Positions 9,231 through 18,016 of a stretch of 64,000 nt of DNA are shown here, piece after piece (positions within the stretch are counted from its first letter, which is position 1; every line of letters starts with the position of its first letter). Source of the stretch: Amphibacillus marinus. GTDB taxonomy: Bacteria; Bacillota; Bacilli; Bacillales; Amphibacillaceae. The position numbers and the translations under genes are program-made. The DNA lies in NCBI RefSeq assembly GCF_900110345.1, contig NZ_FODJ01000007.1, positions 62,001-126,000 of the forward strand, in the 5' to 3' direction. The notes under the pieces were generated by a model. The model was not told the origin of the DNA. It saw nothing but the letters and a program-made list of their open reading frames with translations, and ran no database searches.

Positions 9231-9902
9231 TTAATACTCGGCAGTAGACGTCTTTCCAGAAATAATGGCGACTGCTCCACTTGTACCTAATCGGTCGGCC
9301 CCTAATTCAAGCATTTTTATAGCATCATCATAGGAACGAATGCCGCCAGCTGCTTTAATACCAAAATCGGGTCCAACGATTGATCTTAATAGTTTAACAT
9401 CGTCAAAGGTTGCACCGCCGCCATTAAAGCCAGTTGAGGTTTTCACAAAATCCGCACCAGCTTCTACAATTAATTGGGCGGCAATTTTTTTCTCATCTTC
9501 AGTAAGTAAAGCAGTTTCAATAATAACCTTTGTAAGTAAGCCCTCTGAAGCCTTAACGACCTCAGAAATATCATATTTAACCATGCTATAGGCTTTTGAT
9601 TTCAAGGCGCCTAGATTAATTAGCATATCTATTTCGCGGGCTCCATTGTTAATGGCGTCTTGAGTCTCAAAGACCTTTGTTTTTGTTGTTGCACCGCCCA
9701 AAGAAAAACCGATTGGTGCCCCAACCTTCACATCATGCTCTGAGACTAAGGCACAGACATAGGGAAGATAATACGGATGCACGAAAATAACCTTAAAGCC
9801 ATAAGTAATGGTTTCATTACAGAAAGTCATCATCTCACTTTTTGTTGTTGTTGGTTTTAATAATGTATAGTCAAGCTTCTCAATTAAATCTGTTAATTCC
9901 AT
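9231..9902 (-). CDS. deoC: Deoxyribose-phosphate aldolase family protein
   Basis: This class I aldolase family cleaves 2-deoxyribose 5-phosphate to glyceraldehyde 3-phosphate and acetaldehyde. Length (223) equals that of Bacillus DeoC. The three catalytic residues are present: Asp92 in REIDMLIN, Schiff-base Lys154 in ADFVKTSTGF, and Lys183 in IKAAGGIR. There are small departures from the usual pattern: GFSLGGATT for GFPLG, KAAGG for KASGG, and IFVHP for VCVNP. It lies inside a pentitol operon rather than with nucleoside catabolism genes, so a related phosphorylated substrate cannot be excluded. The symbol reflects the family. Confidence 0.85.
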   Translation of the reverse strand: MELTDLIEKLDYTLLKPTTTKSEMMTFCNETITYGFKVIFVHPYYLPYVCALVSEHDVKVGAPIGFSLGGATTKTKVFETQDAINNGAREIDMLINLGALKSKAYSMVKYDISEVVKASEGLLTKVIIETALLTEDEKKIAAQLIVEAGADFVKTSTGFNGGGATFDDVKLLRSIVGPDFGIKAAGGIRSYDDAIKMLELGADRLGTSGAVAIISGKTSTAEY

Positions 9903-9921
9903 ATTACCTTCCTCACTTTCA

Positions 9922-10950
9922 TTAATTTGAAGTTAGTAAAACCTTTATAGCGTCACCATCTTTAATAGCACGATAACCCTCGTCCCAATCGCCAATGCTT
10001 AGCTCATGGGTTACTAATGCCTTCGGAGTAACACGTCCTTCATTCATTAGTGCTAATGAAGGCTCCCAGTCTCTACTGGTTTGGCTCCGTGAGCCAGTAA
10101 CTTGAATTTCCTTTTGAATAATCTTCTCGAAGTCAATGGGAATTTCAGCTTTAGAGAAAATGCCAACTTGCACAAATTGTCCTTTCTTTCTTAGTAAATC
10201 TAAACCTAGTCTTACTGCTGGAACTGCTCCAGAGCATTCAAAAATAACATGAGCACCATAGCCTTCAGTCAACTGCGCAACAAGGGCATGTAGATCATCC
10301 TGCTGTAAGTTAATGGCGTAATCAATCCCGATCTCCTTCGCCTTATCTAAGCGAATTTTATCGTGAGTAAGTCCAGCAATAATGACTGTTGCACCATACG
10401 TTTTGGCTACTTGAGCTTGCAACAGCCCGATTGGCCCAGGTCCGAATACGACCACAAGGTCATGCTCGTTAATGGATGCTTTGTTTGCTGCGTGATAGGT
10501 GCATGCAAGTGGCTCGGTCATAGCTGCTGCTCGATAATCAACGTGTTGGGGTAGCTTATGCAAACTTTCTTTCCGTGCAATTAAATACTTGGTAAAGCCA
10601 CCATTCTGTTGCGAACCTATTCCTTTACGATGTGCACAAAGGTTATAGTCTTTTGATTTACAATACTTACATTCGCCACAAATGGAAAAAGTTGTCTCAG
10701 ATGTTACTCGATCACCAACTTGGAACTCGGTCACGTTCTTGCCGACCTCGACCACAACGCCAGCAAATTCATGACCTAATGTGACCGGTGTTTTCACTTT
10801 ATAATTGCCTTCATAGGTGTGAACATCAGAACCACATATGCCTGCATACTTAACTTCAATCTTAACTTGATCAGGATTTGGTTTAGGTTCTTCAACATCT
10901 TGAAGCTCTAAATGGCCAAACCCGGGTGCTGTTTTTACCAGTGCCTTCAC
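9922..10950 (-). CDS. Zinc-dependent medium-chain dehydrogenase, probable polyol-phosphate dehydrogenase
   Basis: This is a 342-residue protein similar to sorbitol and galactitol-1-phosphate dehydrogenases. It has the catalytic zinc ligands in GICGSDVHTYEG and LGHEFAGVVVEVG, the structural zinc cluster CGECKYCKSKDYNLC, and the cofactor-binding stretch VVFGPGPIGLLQAQ. It starts at GTG behind AGGAGGG. It is 37 bp downstream of the EIIC gene, so it probably acts on the phosphorylated polyol delivered by that permease. Together with the second dehydrogenase, the operon can probably handle two pentitols or two stereochemical positions. Confidence 0.85.
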   Translation of the reverse strand: MKALVKTAPGFGHLELQDVEEPKPNPDQVKIEVKYAGICGSDVHTYEGNYKVKTPVTLGHEFAGVVVEVGKNVTEFQVGDRVTSETTFSICGECKYCKSKDYNLCAHRKGIGSQQNGGFTKYLIARKESLHKLPQHVDYRAAAMTEPLACTYHAANKASINEHDLVVVFGPGPIGLLQAQVAKTYGATVIIAGLTHDKIRLDKAKEIGIDYAINLQQDDLHALVAQLTEGYGAHVIFECSGAVPAVRLGLDLLRKKGQFVQVGIFSKAEIPIDFEKIIQKEIQVTGSRSQTSRDWEPSLALMNEGRVTPKALVTHELSIGDWDEGYRAIKDGDAIKVLLTSN

Positions 10951-10987
10951 AGTTAATCCCTCCTAAATTCTCTCTGTTTGAAATTAG

Positions 10988-12250
10988 TTAATTAAACAAG
11001 GTAAACAAGCGATAGATGATATAGTTAACGACATTTCCACCCTGGTCAATACTCGAAATTAGGTTAGTGCCTTCAGGGATGCTAAAGTTAGCATCAATCG
11101 CCATTTGTGTATGGAATTGGGCAACATCAGTCGCAATATAGAGTGAGAGTGCGATCACAATCGTTCCAACAATAACAGAGTGCACGATGTTTCCACGTGC
11201 TGCACCAACAATGAACGCAACAATAAATGGAATAGTAGCCAAGTCACCAAAAGGCAGGACACTGTTTCCAGGTAAAAAGACAGCGAGTGCAACTGTTATT
11301 GGGACTAGAATAAGGGCAGTAGAGATAACGGCGGGGTGACCAATTGCCACAGCAGCATCAAGTCCAATGTATATTTTTTGGGCACCAAAGCGTTTTTGTA
11401 AAAATTCACGAGCTGATTCAGATACGGGTGTAAGTCCTTCCATTAAGATTTTCACCATTCTTGGCATTAGGACCATAACGGCAGCCATAGCCATCCCAAT
11501 TTCAATGACATCACCAACAGCATAGCCAGCAAGCAATCCAAGTGTAATCCCAAGAATAAGGCCCATGAATATTCCCTCACCAAAAATACCAAAACGTTTT
11601 TGGATTGTCTCAGGGTCAGCGTGTAACTTGTTTAAGCCAGGTATTTTTTCAATCAGTTTAACTAAAGGAATTCCAATTGGGGCATACGAGATTGTACTCC
11701 CTGTAGCGATTGAAATGCCAGGTAGTTCATAATAGTCTTCAAGCATAGGTGCAGTATAATCCGCAACCTTTAAACAAACAATTTGGAATAAGATAGCAGC
11801 AATCAATCCTTGAATAATACTGCCAGTGTAAGCGTGTACCATTGCGCCAGTAAAGGTGAAGTGCCAGAAATTCCAAATGTCAACGTTCATTGTTTTTGTT
11901 GTTTTGGTTACCAACATAATGATATTGATGATAATTCCTAAAGGAATAATAAAAGCAGCGATCGGCGATGCCCAAGAAATTGAAGCAGCAGCAGGCCAGC
12001 CGACATCAATAACATTTAACTCGATTCCGAATCGTTCAATCATACCTTGAGCTGCAGGCCCAAGATTGTTGACTAAAAGGTCAACGACCAGAAATATTCC
12101 AACAAATGCTACCCCAATTGTTAAACCAGAGCGAAACGCCTTACCTGGTTTTTGACCGAATAGTAGTCCGAGTAAAAAGATGACCACAGGTAAGATGACC
12201 GTCGCACCTAAATCTAAAAAAGCTTGTAAAAAATCGATTACATCTTGCAT
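10988..12250 (-). CDS. PTS EIIC component, galactitol/pentitol family
   Basis: This is the membrane channel of a phosphotransferase system of the Gat family, with 420 residues and many hydrophobic segments (for example VILPVVIFLLGLLFGQKPG near the N-terminus). I chose the internal ATG (MQDVIDFLQAF), because AGGGAGG lies just before it; the frame also has an ATG 18 bases earlier whose codons cover that site. The surrounding dehydrogenases, Rpe, RpiB and transketolase point to a C5 polyol such as D-arabitol or D-xylitol. This matches the gene set I recall for the Listeria monocytogenes pentitol PTS. The exact sugar is an inference. Confidence 0.85.
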   Translation of the reverse strand: MQDVIDFLQAFLDLGATVILPVVIFLLGLLFGQKPGKAFRSGLTIGVAFVGIFLVVDLLVNNLGPAAQGMIERFGIELNVIDVGWPAAASISWASPIAAFIIPLGIIINIIMLVTKTTKTMNVDIWNFWHFTFTGAMVHAYTGSIIQGLIAAILFQIVCLKVADYTAPMLEDYYELPGISIATGSTISYAPIGIPLVKLIEKIPGLNKLHADPETIQKRFGIFGEGIFMGLILGITLGLLAGYAVGDVIEIGMAMAAVMVLMPRMVKILMEGLTPVSESAREFLQKRFGAQKIYIGLDAAVAIGHPAVISTALILVPITVALAVFLPGNSVLPFGDLATIPFIVAFIVGAARGNIVHSVIVGTIVIALSLYIATDVAQFHTQMAIDANFSIPEGTNLISSIDQGGNVVNYIIYRLFTLFN

Positions 12251-12339
12251 CAACAATTCCTCCCTCATGATTTGTTGCTTTATTCTGTACGCTAAGAAAG
12301 CGATCCCCTTTGTTTAATAATAAAAAAGATGAAAATAGC

Positions 12340-12627
12340 TTATTTTTTTAATTCGTCAACAATATGTTGCTTAACCTCATCAAGACCAATTCCAGTTAAG
12401 AATGCCTTAGCATTAATGACCGGGAAAGGATACTCTTTATGGACAATCGTTGTGCTAACGAGTAGGTCAGCCGTCTCAACATATGCATTTACTTCAGCAA
12501 TTTTAATTTGGATAAGGTTCACAGCAATATTATGTTGCTTCGCTAATTCCTCAAGCGCACTATTGACTACAGTAGATGTCGCAATACCAGCACCACATGC
12601 AACAAGAACATTTTTCTTCTTTTTCAT
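12340..12627 (-). CDS. PTS EIIB component, galactitol/pentitol family
   Basis: This 95-residue cytoplasmic phosphocarrier takes phosphate from EIIA and passes it to the sugar during transport. The phosphorylation loop VACGAGIATSTVV carries the active Cys11. Its ATG overlaps the EIIA stop by four bases, so the two are translationally coupled. A 72-bp gap separates the ORF end from the upstream part of the EIIC gene; that gap contains no clear terminator. Confidence 0.88.
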   Translation of the reverse strand: MKKKKNVLVACGAGIATSTVVNSALEELAKQHNIAVNLIQIKIAEVNAYVETADLLVSTTIVHKEYPFPVINAKAFLTGIGLDEVKQHIVDELKK

Positions 12628-13103
12628 TTTCCTTCACCTCCCTTCAGTAAATTCAAACGGATTTTTTCCTTAATTAACTGTTTATCTGGCTCATTGACCA
12701 AGAACTCAAGAAAGACACGATCTTGGAAAATCGCCATCAAATTTTGTAATAATGATAATTGAGCATGCTCCTGATCCATTGCTAACATAAAGATAATGGA
12801 TACTGGTGTCGTAGAGTCTAGTTCACCCATAATCCCAAACTCAATCGGTTTATCAAGCACAGCGATAGCAATCGCTTTTTGATTAACGTGGATGCAGTCT
12901 GTGTGTGGAATAGCAACAGCAATTCCTTCAGTGGGCAGCCCTGTTGCGTATTGTTTTTCGCGTTCAATGACTGCGTTAATATAGCTTTCCTTTACAAGCC
13001 CTTGCTGGAATAGTGCTGTGGCAACTTGCTTAAGTGCGTCTTCAGTTGATTGTGCTTGTAAATTTTTAAAGATAAGTGACTCATCAAAGTGTAAATGGTT
13101 CAA
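12624..13103 (-). CDS. PTS EIIA component, fructose/galactitol-type
   Basis: This is a 159-residue EIIA domain of the PTS-EIIA type 2 fold. The active-site histidine is His67 in AVAIPHTDC, preceded by the family stretch GLPTEG. The start is a UUG behind GGGGG, which gives the natural N-terminus MNHLHFDESLIF. It is the first structural gene after the regulator, 23 bp downstream. It receives phosphate from HPr and passes it to EIIB, and may also signal to the regulator's PTS domains. Confidence 0.88.
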   Translation of the reverse strand: MNHLHFDESLIFKNLQAQSTEDALKQVATALFQQGLVKESYINAVIEREKQYATGLPTEGIAVAIPHTDCIHVNQKAIAIAVLDKPIEFGIMGELDSTTPVSIIFMLAMDQEHAQLSLLQNLMAIFQDRVFLEFLVNEPDKQLIKEKIRLNLLKGGEGK

Positions 13104-13126
13104 ATCTATTCCCCCTCACAACAAAG

Positions 13127-15184
13127 TTACAATTGCTGATATTTTTTAAAGGTGTCTGTTATTTCTTTTTTGACTTTAGCTTGTTTTATTTTTAGTAAAT
13201 CCGCTCTAGTGCCTGCAAGCTTTAACAATTCCGTCAAAGCCTTAAAATGTTGGTGTTTATCTAACGCAGCAATGAGAATAATAATTTTAATCGAATAGTC
13301 ATGAGCAAATGTTACGCCTTCTTCAATCCGTAATAGGCTCATGCCAACATGTAAAACCCCATTTTCTGGACTCGCATGTGGTATGGCTAATCCGTCTCCT
13401 ATTACGATGTACGGGTCTTCCTGACAATGCTCAATAACCGCATCAACATACTGGTGAGTAATTGCTCCTTTTCTAAGTAGTGGCTGAGCTGTTACACGGA
13501 TGGCTTCATTCCAAGATTTGATATTTTTTCTAAGTGTTATGTTTGTTGCAGGGATTAACTCCGCTAAATGAGGTGTGGGCTCTTCCTCTGTCAGCAAGGG
13601 TGTTGATGTTCCTTGCTGGTTGATAAAACTATAAATACGCTTGGTTAGGTTAGTTTTATTTAAAATTGTCGCATCCTTTTCAATAACATTGATTAGTTCC
13701 TCCACATTAATAACATCATTGGAATAACCGTAAAGATAGCCCATAACCTGTTGCCGCAGCCAAAGCTTTTCTTCCTTTTCTGGAAAGGATTTCACAATAA
13801 ATACTTTTCGATCTGTCTCTAAATGGATGAGACTAAAGACGATATCGTAGTCCAATTGAAATTGATAGAATTCTCGCACAGAAAGTGAATCTAGAAACAC
13901 AAACTCAGGGAAGATCTCTTTCAGTACACTATCCATCATCTTTGAAACAGAAACGCCTTTTGGGCAAACAATAACTGCCTTTATTTTCTTATTTAGATGC
14001 TCCCCTTGTCGTGCTAACCAGCCGCCTATTAGCATGGATAGGTAAGTAATCTCATGGTCAGGAATGTCTTGACCAATTAGCTGAGCGAGGGGAGTAATTG
14101 CTTTTTTAACTAAGTGCTGTAGCTCAGAGAACTCCGCACCAACCGGTTGATGTAGCTGATCAATATCAGTAAGCTCAAACTTAATTCGATAATAAGCTGG
14201 TTTCACGTGTATCAGGAGCTTATTTATTAATTGATCGCGATCTTTAATGACCATACAAGCATATTTCTCAAACTTGGTAAGCATTTCATTAATGGCGATC
14301 ATTAAACTCGGCACAATATCTTGCTTATGAAGGTCAGACCAATAAATATTAGTAATTAGCAAATGTAAAGTAAAGAACACGCGTTCAGAATCAGGAATAT
14401 GTTCGGTCTCATCAAAAAGCTCATAGACAGCCTGCCATTCTTTCGTGTATGTGAGCTCATCATGCTTTACTGGCAAATCACCAATAAACATACCAGCCCT
14501 AATTCGTTTTAAAATAATAATGAGGCTAAATGGTAATGCATCGATCTTTTCATCAGTAAACTTCAGGTTTAGTTGGTTCTCAATCCGTTCCACTCGTAAG
14601 GTCATTTCAACAAGCTCTTGATTAGATAAACGCATAATTTCACTGAGAAATAATTGCTTATTTTGTACAAATAACAAACGATTAATGAGATGAACAAGCA
14701 ACTTTCTAATAAAGAACTCTTCACCTTCAATGTAGTAGCCTGCTTTTCGACTATAATGAATAGTTAAGTCATCTTCCTGAATGATTAATTGGGCTTGCTT
14801 AATATCATGTAATACAGTGTTTTTACTGACATCAAGCGCATGTGTAAAATGGTTAAGCGATAAGGTTTCATCAATTTGACTAATCATCATAAGTAAAATG
14901 ATTTGTATACGCGTTTCTTCGGTTAGGACTAGCTCTTTCATGGCGTTGTTTTCTTGCTTGCTGAGAAGTGTTTCAATTAAAATCGGTTCAATTAAAAACA
15001 TGCCTTGACGATTTCGGTTAATCGGCGGAAGGTTTTTCGTTAGGAGCCAGTGATTAATCTTTTCAAAGCTATAGCTAATTTGTCGTCTACTGAGCTCATA
15101 CTTACTCTCCAGTGAAATACTTTTAATCTGTGGATTAGTCAACACCTCTTTCAATAAATTGTTACTGCGTCGATCAAGTTGCAT
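13127..15184 (-). CDS. BglG/MtlR-type transcriptional regulator with PRD, EIIB-like and EIIA domains
   Basis: This 685-residue PTS-controlled activator has this order: two N-terminal helix-turn-helix regions (about 1-170), two PRD domains (about 190-400), an EIIB-like domain with Cys in IVCPKGVSVSKMM, and a C-terminal EIIA domain with a His in LAIPHASPENG. This is the MtlR/LicR layout, in which phosphorylation by the PTS decides whether the operon is on. GAGAGGTGA precedes the ATG. It heads the pentitol operon. Upstream lie a cre site and an 18-bp inverted repeat, so both carbon catabolite control and specific control are expected. Confidence 0.88.
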   Translation of the reverse strand: MQLDRRSNNLLKEVLTNPQIKSISLESKYELSRRQISYSFEKINHWLLTKNLPPINRNRQGMFLIEPILIETLLSKQENNAMKELVLTEETRIQIILLMMISQIDETLSLNHFTHALDVSKNTVLHDIKQAQLIIQEDDLTIHYSRKAGYYIEGEEFFIRKLLVHLINRLLFVQNKQLFLSEIMRLSNQELVEMTLRVERIENQLNLKFTDEKIDALPFSLIIILKRIRAGMFIGDLPVKHDELTYTKEWQAVYELFDETEHIPDSERVFFTLHLLITNIYWSDLHKQDIVPSLMIAINEMLTKFEKYACMVIKDRDQLINKLLIHVKPAYYRIKFELTDIDQLHQPVGAEFSELQHLVKKAITPLAQLIGQDIPDHEITYLSMLIGGWLARQGEHLNKKIKAVIVCPKGVSVSKMMDSVLKEIFPEFVFLDSLSVREFYQFQLDYDIVFSLIHLETDRKVFIVKSFPEKEEKLWLRQQVMGYLYGYSNDVINVEELINVIEKDATILNKTNLTKRIYSFINQQGTSTPLLTEEEPTPHLAELIPATNITLRKNIKSWNEAIRVTAQPLLRKGAITHQYVDAVIEHCQEDPYIVIGDGLAIPHASPENGVLHVGMSLLRIEEGVTFAHDYSIKIIILIAALDKHQHFKALTELLKLAGTRADLLKIKQAKVKKEITDTFKKYQQL

Positions 15185-15208
15185 GCTTAATCACCTCTCT
15201 TGTTGGAA

Positions 15209-15226
15209 TTGTAGCACTTACTACAA
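15209..15226. promoter_or_regulatory. Inverted repeat in the pentitol operon 5' region
   Basis: TTGTAG and CTACAA form a perfect 6-bp inverted repeat around CACTTA. It lies about 25 bp upstream of the regulator's start codon and next to the cre site. It may be an operator or a small RNA hairpin; sequence alone does not decide. Confidence 0.35.
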
Positions 15227-15232
15227 AAGGAA

Positions 15233-15247
15233 TGGTTGCGTTTTCAT
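15233..15247 (-). promoter_or_regulatory. cre site (CcpA binding) upstream of the pentitol operon
   Basis: On the minus strand this reads ATGAAAACGCAACCA, which matches the consensus WTGNAANCGNWNNCW at every fixed position. It lies about 50 bp upstream of the regulator gene, a place suited to glucose repression of the whole operon by CcpA/HPr-Ser-P. Confidence 0.7.
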
Positions 15248-15449
15248 CACAATTTGTTGTATTTTGTTTGTACTACGATGTGATCAAATACTATCATTTT
15301 TTCAAAGAAAGAAAATAAGCAAGTGCGGAGAATTTAGACATATAATAAGGAAAGGCGCTATTAAATGGGCTAATGAAGATCTGTTAAGTACAGCGCTAGC
15401 TAGCTTTTGTGCTAGCTGATTTCACAATCCAGAAATTTGTGAAAAAAAG

Positions 15450-15477
15450 TTGACAATTATTATAATCATGCTATGAT
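15450..15477 (+). promoter_or_regulatory. Sigma-A promoter of the serA T-box transcript
   Basis: TTGACA (15450-15455) and TATGAT (15472-15477) are 16 bp apart and sit directly in front of the T-box leader. The stretch 15248-15449 between this promoter and the divergent operon holds only a hairpin (AGCTAGC/GCTAGCT near 15400-15417) and no gene. Confidence 0.65.
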
Positions 15478-15499
15478 AAATGAAAATTCAAAATAATTA

Positions 15500-15775
15500 G
15501 ATAACAGAAGCGATGAAGAAGACATGAATATTGCCTCTGCAGGTTAAGAGAGCTGGTGGTAGCTGTGAACCAGTGCTTCAAGCAATAAGTAGCACTTCTG
15601 AGCAGTCAAACTGAACTATTAGAGTAGGTTTGATCGATTTGTGTTCGATACGCACAGGACTAATGAAGGCTACAGTTTATTTCTTGCTGAGCAAAACTAG
15701 GGTGGTACCGCGGAAACCAAAGCTTTTCGCCCCTTACTATTAATGTGAGGGGGGAGAAGCTTTTTTAATTTCTTA
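15500..15775 (+). promoter_or_regulatory. T-box riboswitch, serine (AGC specifier), controlling serA
   Basis: The T-box core AGGGTGGTACCGCGG is at 15699-15713. It is followed by a terminator stem in which AAGCTTTTCGCCCC pairs with the GGGG-containing AGAAGCTT, then a T run at about 15751. The stem I landmarks are present, including GAGAGCTGGTGG. Aligned with the second T-box of this window on the shared TGAGC, the specifier position reads AGC (Ser) followed by a purine (at about 15585). Uncharged tRNA-Ser should therefore allow serA transcription. Confidence 0.9.
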
Positions 15776-15833
15776 TTATTACCAATGCAGATTTGTCGAT
15801 TAATTATTCAATAAAAACAGGGGGAATGTTCAC

Positions 15834-17420
15834 ATGACTTATCGTGTATTAATTAGTGATCCTTTAAGTGAGGATGGTATTTTTCCACTAAGGCAAGCCA
15901 GCACTATTAAGGTCGATGTAAAGACTGATTTAACTGAAGCGGAACTGGTTGCTATGATGCCAATGTATGACGCACTGTTGGTAAGGAGCCAAACAAAGGT
16001 AACAAGAGCAATTATTGCGGCAGCCGCAAACCTTAAAATTATTGGTAGAGCGGGTGTGGGTGTCGACAATATTGATTTAACAGCAGCTACTGAGCATGGT
16101 GTAATTGTTGTCAATGCACCAGATGGTAACACCAACTCAGCAGCCGAGCATACAGTCGCTATGTTAATGGCTCTAGCCCGAAAGATTCCTCAAGCCTACT
16201 ACGCACTAAAGCAACAGAAATGGGATCGAAAAGCCCATGTTGGTGTGGAGCTGAAAGGCAAGACGTTAGGCGTTATTGGCTTAGGTCGAATTGGACGTGA
16301 GGTTGCTTTAAGAGCTAAAGGGCAACGCATGAAGGTAATGGCCTATGATCCGTTTTTGACTGAAGAGAAGGCGGACCAGTTAGGGCTTATCAAAGGAACG
16401 GTTGATGAGGTGATTAAGGTCGCTGACTTTATTACCATTCATACACCGTTGCTTAAGGAGACGAAGCATCTCATTAATGCTGATGCAATTAGTAAGATGA
16501 AGACAGGTGTTCAAATTGTGAATTGTGCCCGTGGGGGTATTATTGATGAGGAGGCACTTTATCAAGCAATTGTAGCAGGTAAGGTGGCGGGGGCAGCATT
16601 AGATGTATTTGAGCAGGAACCAGCAACGGACCATAAGCTACTTCAGCTTCCGCAAGTCATTGCCACACCACACTTAGGGGCAAGTACAATTGAGGCACAA
16701 GAATCTGTTGCGGTTGATGTGAGTTATGATGTCGTTCGCTTACTAAATGGGGATTTAGTCAAGAATCCTGTTAATCTTCCTTCAGTACCTAAGGAAGTAA
16801 TGAAAAAAATTGAACCATTCTTCTATTTAGCTGAGAAGCTAGGGGTATTTTTGACCAGCTTAACGAAACAGGTGATTAAAGAGATTAATATCTATTACTC
16901 TGGAGAACTTCATGATGTTGAGGTAGGACCATTAACAAGAAATACGATTAAAGGGCTACTAAAGCACCATTTTGGTAACCACATAAATGATGTGAATGCG
17001 GCTTATTTAGCCGAACAACAAGGCATTTTAATTAATGAGCATATCACCAGCCATTCAGAAGGGTTTATTAATCTAATTAAGGTAGAGATTAAGACGGAAG
17101 ATGGTACAAAAACAGTAGCTGGAACGTTGCTACAAGGCCTAGGTCCACGTATTGTTCAAGTAGATAGCTACAATGTTGATTTGGTTCCAGAAGGTCATAT
17201 CATATTCATTCGTCATCAAGATCAACCCGGGGCAATAGGAAAAGTGGGAACATTATTAGCGAAGAACCAAACGAATATTGCGACAATGCAGGTCGGTCGC
17301 TCAACTGTTGGTGGAGATGCCATTATGCTGTTAACAGTGGATGAGGAAGTGACAGAGCAAGATTTAGCACTGCTAAATAAAACAAATGATTTTAAAGAGG
17401 TTACTGGGGTTGAGTTATAA
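15834..17420 (+). CDS. serA: D-3-phosphoglycerate dehydrogenase
   Basis: SerA carries out the first step of serine synthesis, oxidising 3-phosphoglycerate with NAD. It has 528 residues, the long form with substrate-binding and Rossmann domains (GVIGLGRIGREVA near residue 147; IGRAGVGVDNIDL; NCARGGIIDEEAL), an intervening allosteric domain (about 310-445), and a C-terminal ACT domain (RHQDQPGAIGKVGTLLAK) that binds serine in related enzymes. The catalytic His lies in ATPHLGAST. Control is by the serine T-box leader directly upstream. It is monocistronic, with no serC or serB beside it. Confidence 0.97.
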   Translation: MTYRVLISDPLSEDGIFPLRQASTIKVDVKTDLTEAELVAMMPMYDALLVRSQTKVTRAIIAAAANLKIIGRAGVGVDNIDLTAATEHGVIVVNAPDGNTNSAAEHTVAMLMALARKIPQAYYALKQQKWDRKAHVGVELKGKTLGVIGLGRIGREVALRAKGQRMKVMAYDPFLTEEKADQLGLIKGTVDEVIKVADFITIHTPLLKETKHLINADAISKMKTGVQIVNCARGGIIDEEALYQAIVAGKVAGAALDVFEQEPATDHKLLQLPQVIATPHLGASTIEAQESVAVDVSYDVVRLLNGDLVKNPVNLPSVPKEVMKKIEPFFYLAEKLGVFLTSLTKQVIKEINIYYSGELHDVEVGPLTRNTIKGLLKHHFGNHINDVNAAYLAEQQGILINEHITSHSEGFINLIKVEIKTEDGTKTVAGTLLQGLGPRIVQVDSYNVDLVPEGHIIFIRHQDQPGAIGKVGTLLAKNQTNIATMQVGRSTVGGDAIMLLTVDEEVTEQDLALLNKTNDFKEVTGVEL

Positions 17421-17568
17421 TTAGTAGGGGTACTGACAGGGCTATTAGCATAGATTATAGATAAGGAAGCTTAATTAAAAGAACCAAGCCTGCTAGTCTA
17501 CGCGCTTTTTAACTGCTATAATTTAATCATACTTATGGGCTTATTCAATTAGAGAAAGGAGTCTTTAA

Positions 17569-17967
17569 ATGGATGATTATTTTTATACAGGTCCAGGTGA
17601 CATGATGTTTGAATTGGTCCCAATCTTTATCTTTGTCGTCTTTATTGTTGTTATTGGTGGACTAATCTTCTCAGCGGCTAGAGGCTTTCGGCAATGGAAC
17701 AAAAATGAAAAATCTCCTAAACTAAATGTTAACGCTGTTGTGAAATCGAAGCGAACGGATTATGTTAGCTTCGCAGGGTCTCACCAGCACCCCGGCTCAG
17801 CTCAAACCGATTATTATGTAACATTTGAGTTTGATAGTGGCGATCGATCGGAATTTAAGCTGTCAGGTAAACAGTATGGTATTCTATCAGAAGGAGATAC
17901 GGGCCAACTAACCTTTCAGGGTACCCGCTATTTAAGCTTTAACAGAGAGCGAGCGACTGCTCTCTAG
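17569..17967 (+). CDS. DUF2500 family membrane-anchored protein
   Basis: This 132-residue protein has one N-terminal transmembrane segment (FELVPIFIFVVFIVVIGGLI, about 14-34). A short soluble beta-rich domain follows, containing NAVVKSKRTDYV and DYYVTFEFDSGDRSEFKLSG. This pattern is that of the DUF2500 family, whose function is unknown. AGAAAGGAG precedes the ATG. It stands alone between serA and a strong terminator. Confidence 0.8.
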   Translation: MDDYFYTGPGDMMFELVPIFIFVVFIVVIGGLIFSAARGFRQWNKNEKSPKLNVNAVVKSKRTDYVSFAGSHQHPGSAQTDYYVTFEFDSGDRSEFKLSGKQYGILSEGDTGQLTFQGTRYLSFNRERATAL

Positions 17968-17971
17968 ACTA

Positions 17972-18016
17972 AAACAGGCTAACTATAGAAAGTCAATAGT
18001 TAGCCTGTTTTAATTT
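17972..18016 (+). terminator. Terminator of the DUF2500 gene
   Basis: AAACAGGCTAACTAT (17972-17986) pairs perfectly with ATAGTTAGCCTGTTT ending near 18010, followed by TAATTTT. The downstream stretch to 18203 holds only a hairpin with ATAAGC/GCTTAT arms near 18102-18135. Confidence 0.85.

Noticed and set aside
15159-15419. 86-residue plus-strand frame in the divergent region before serA
   Set aside because: It runs through the regulator's start, the cre site and the promoter area, and has no ribosome binding site.
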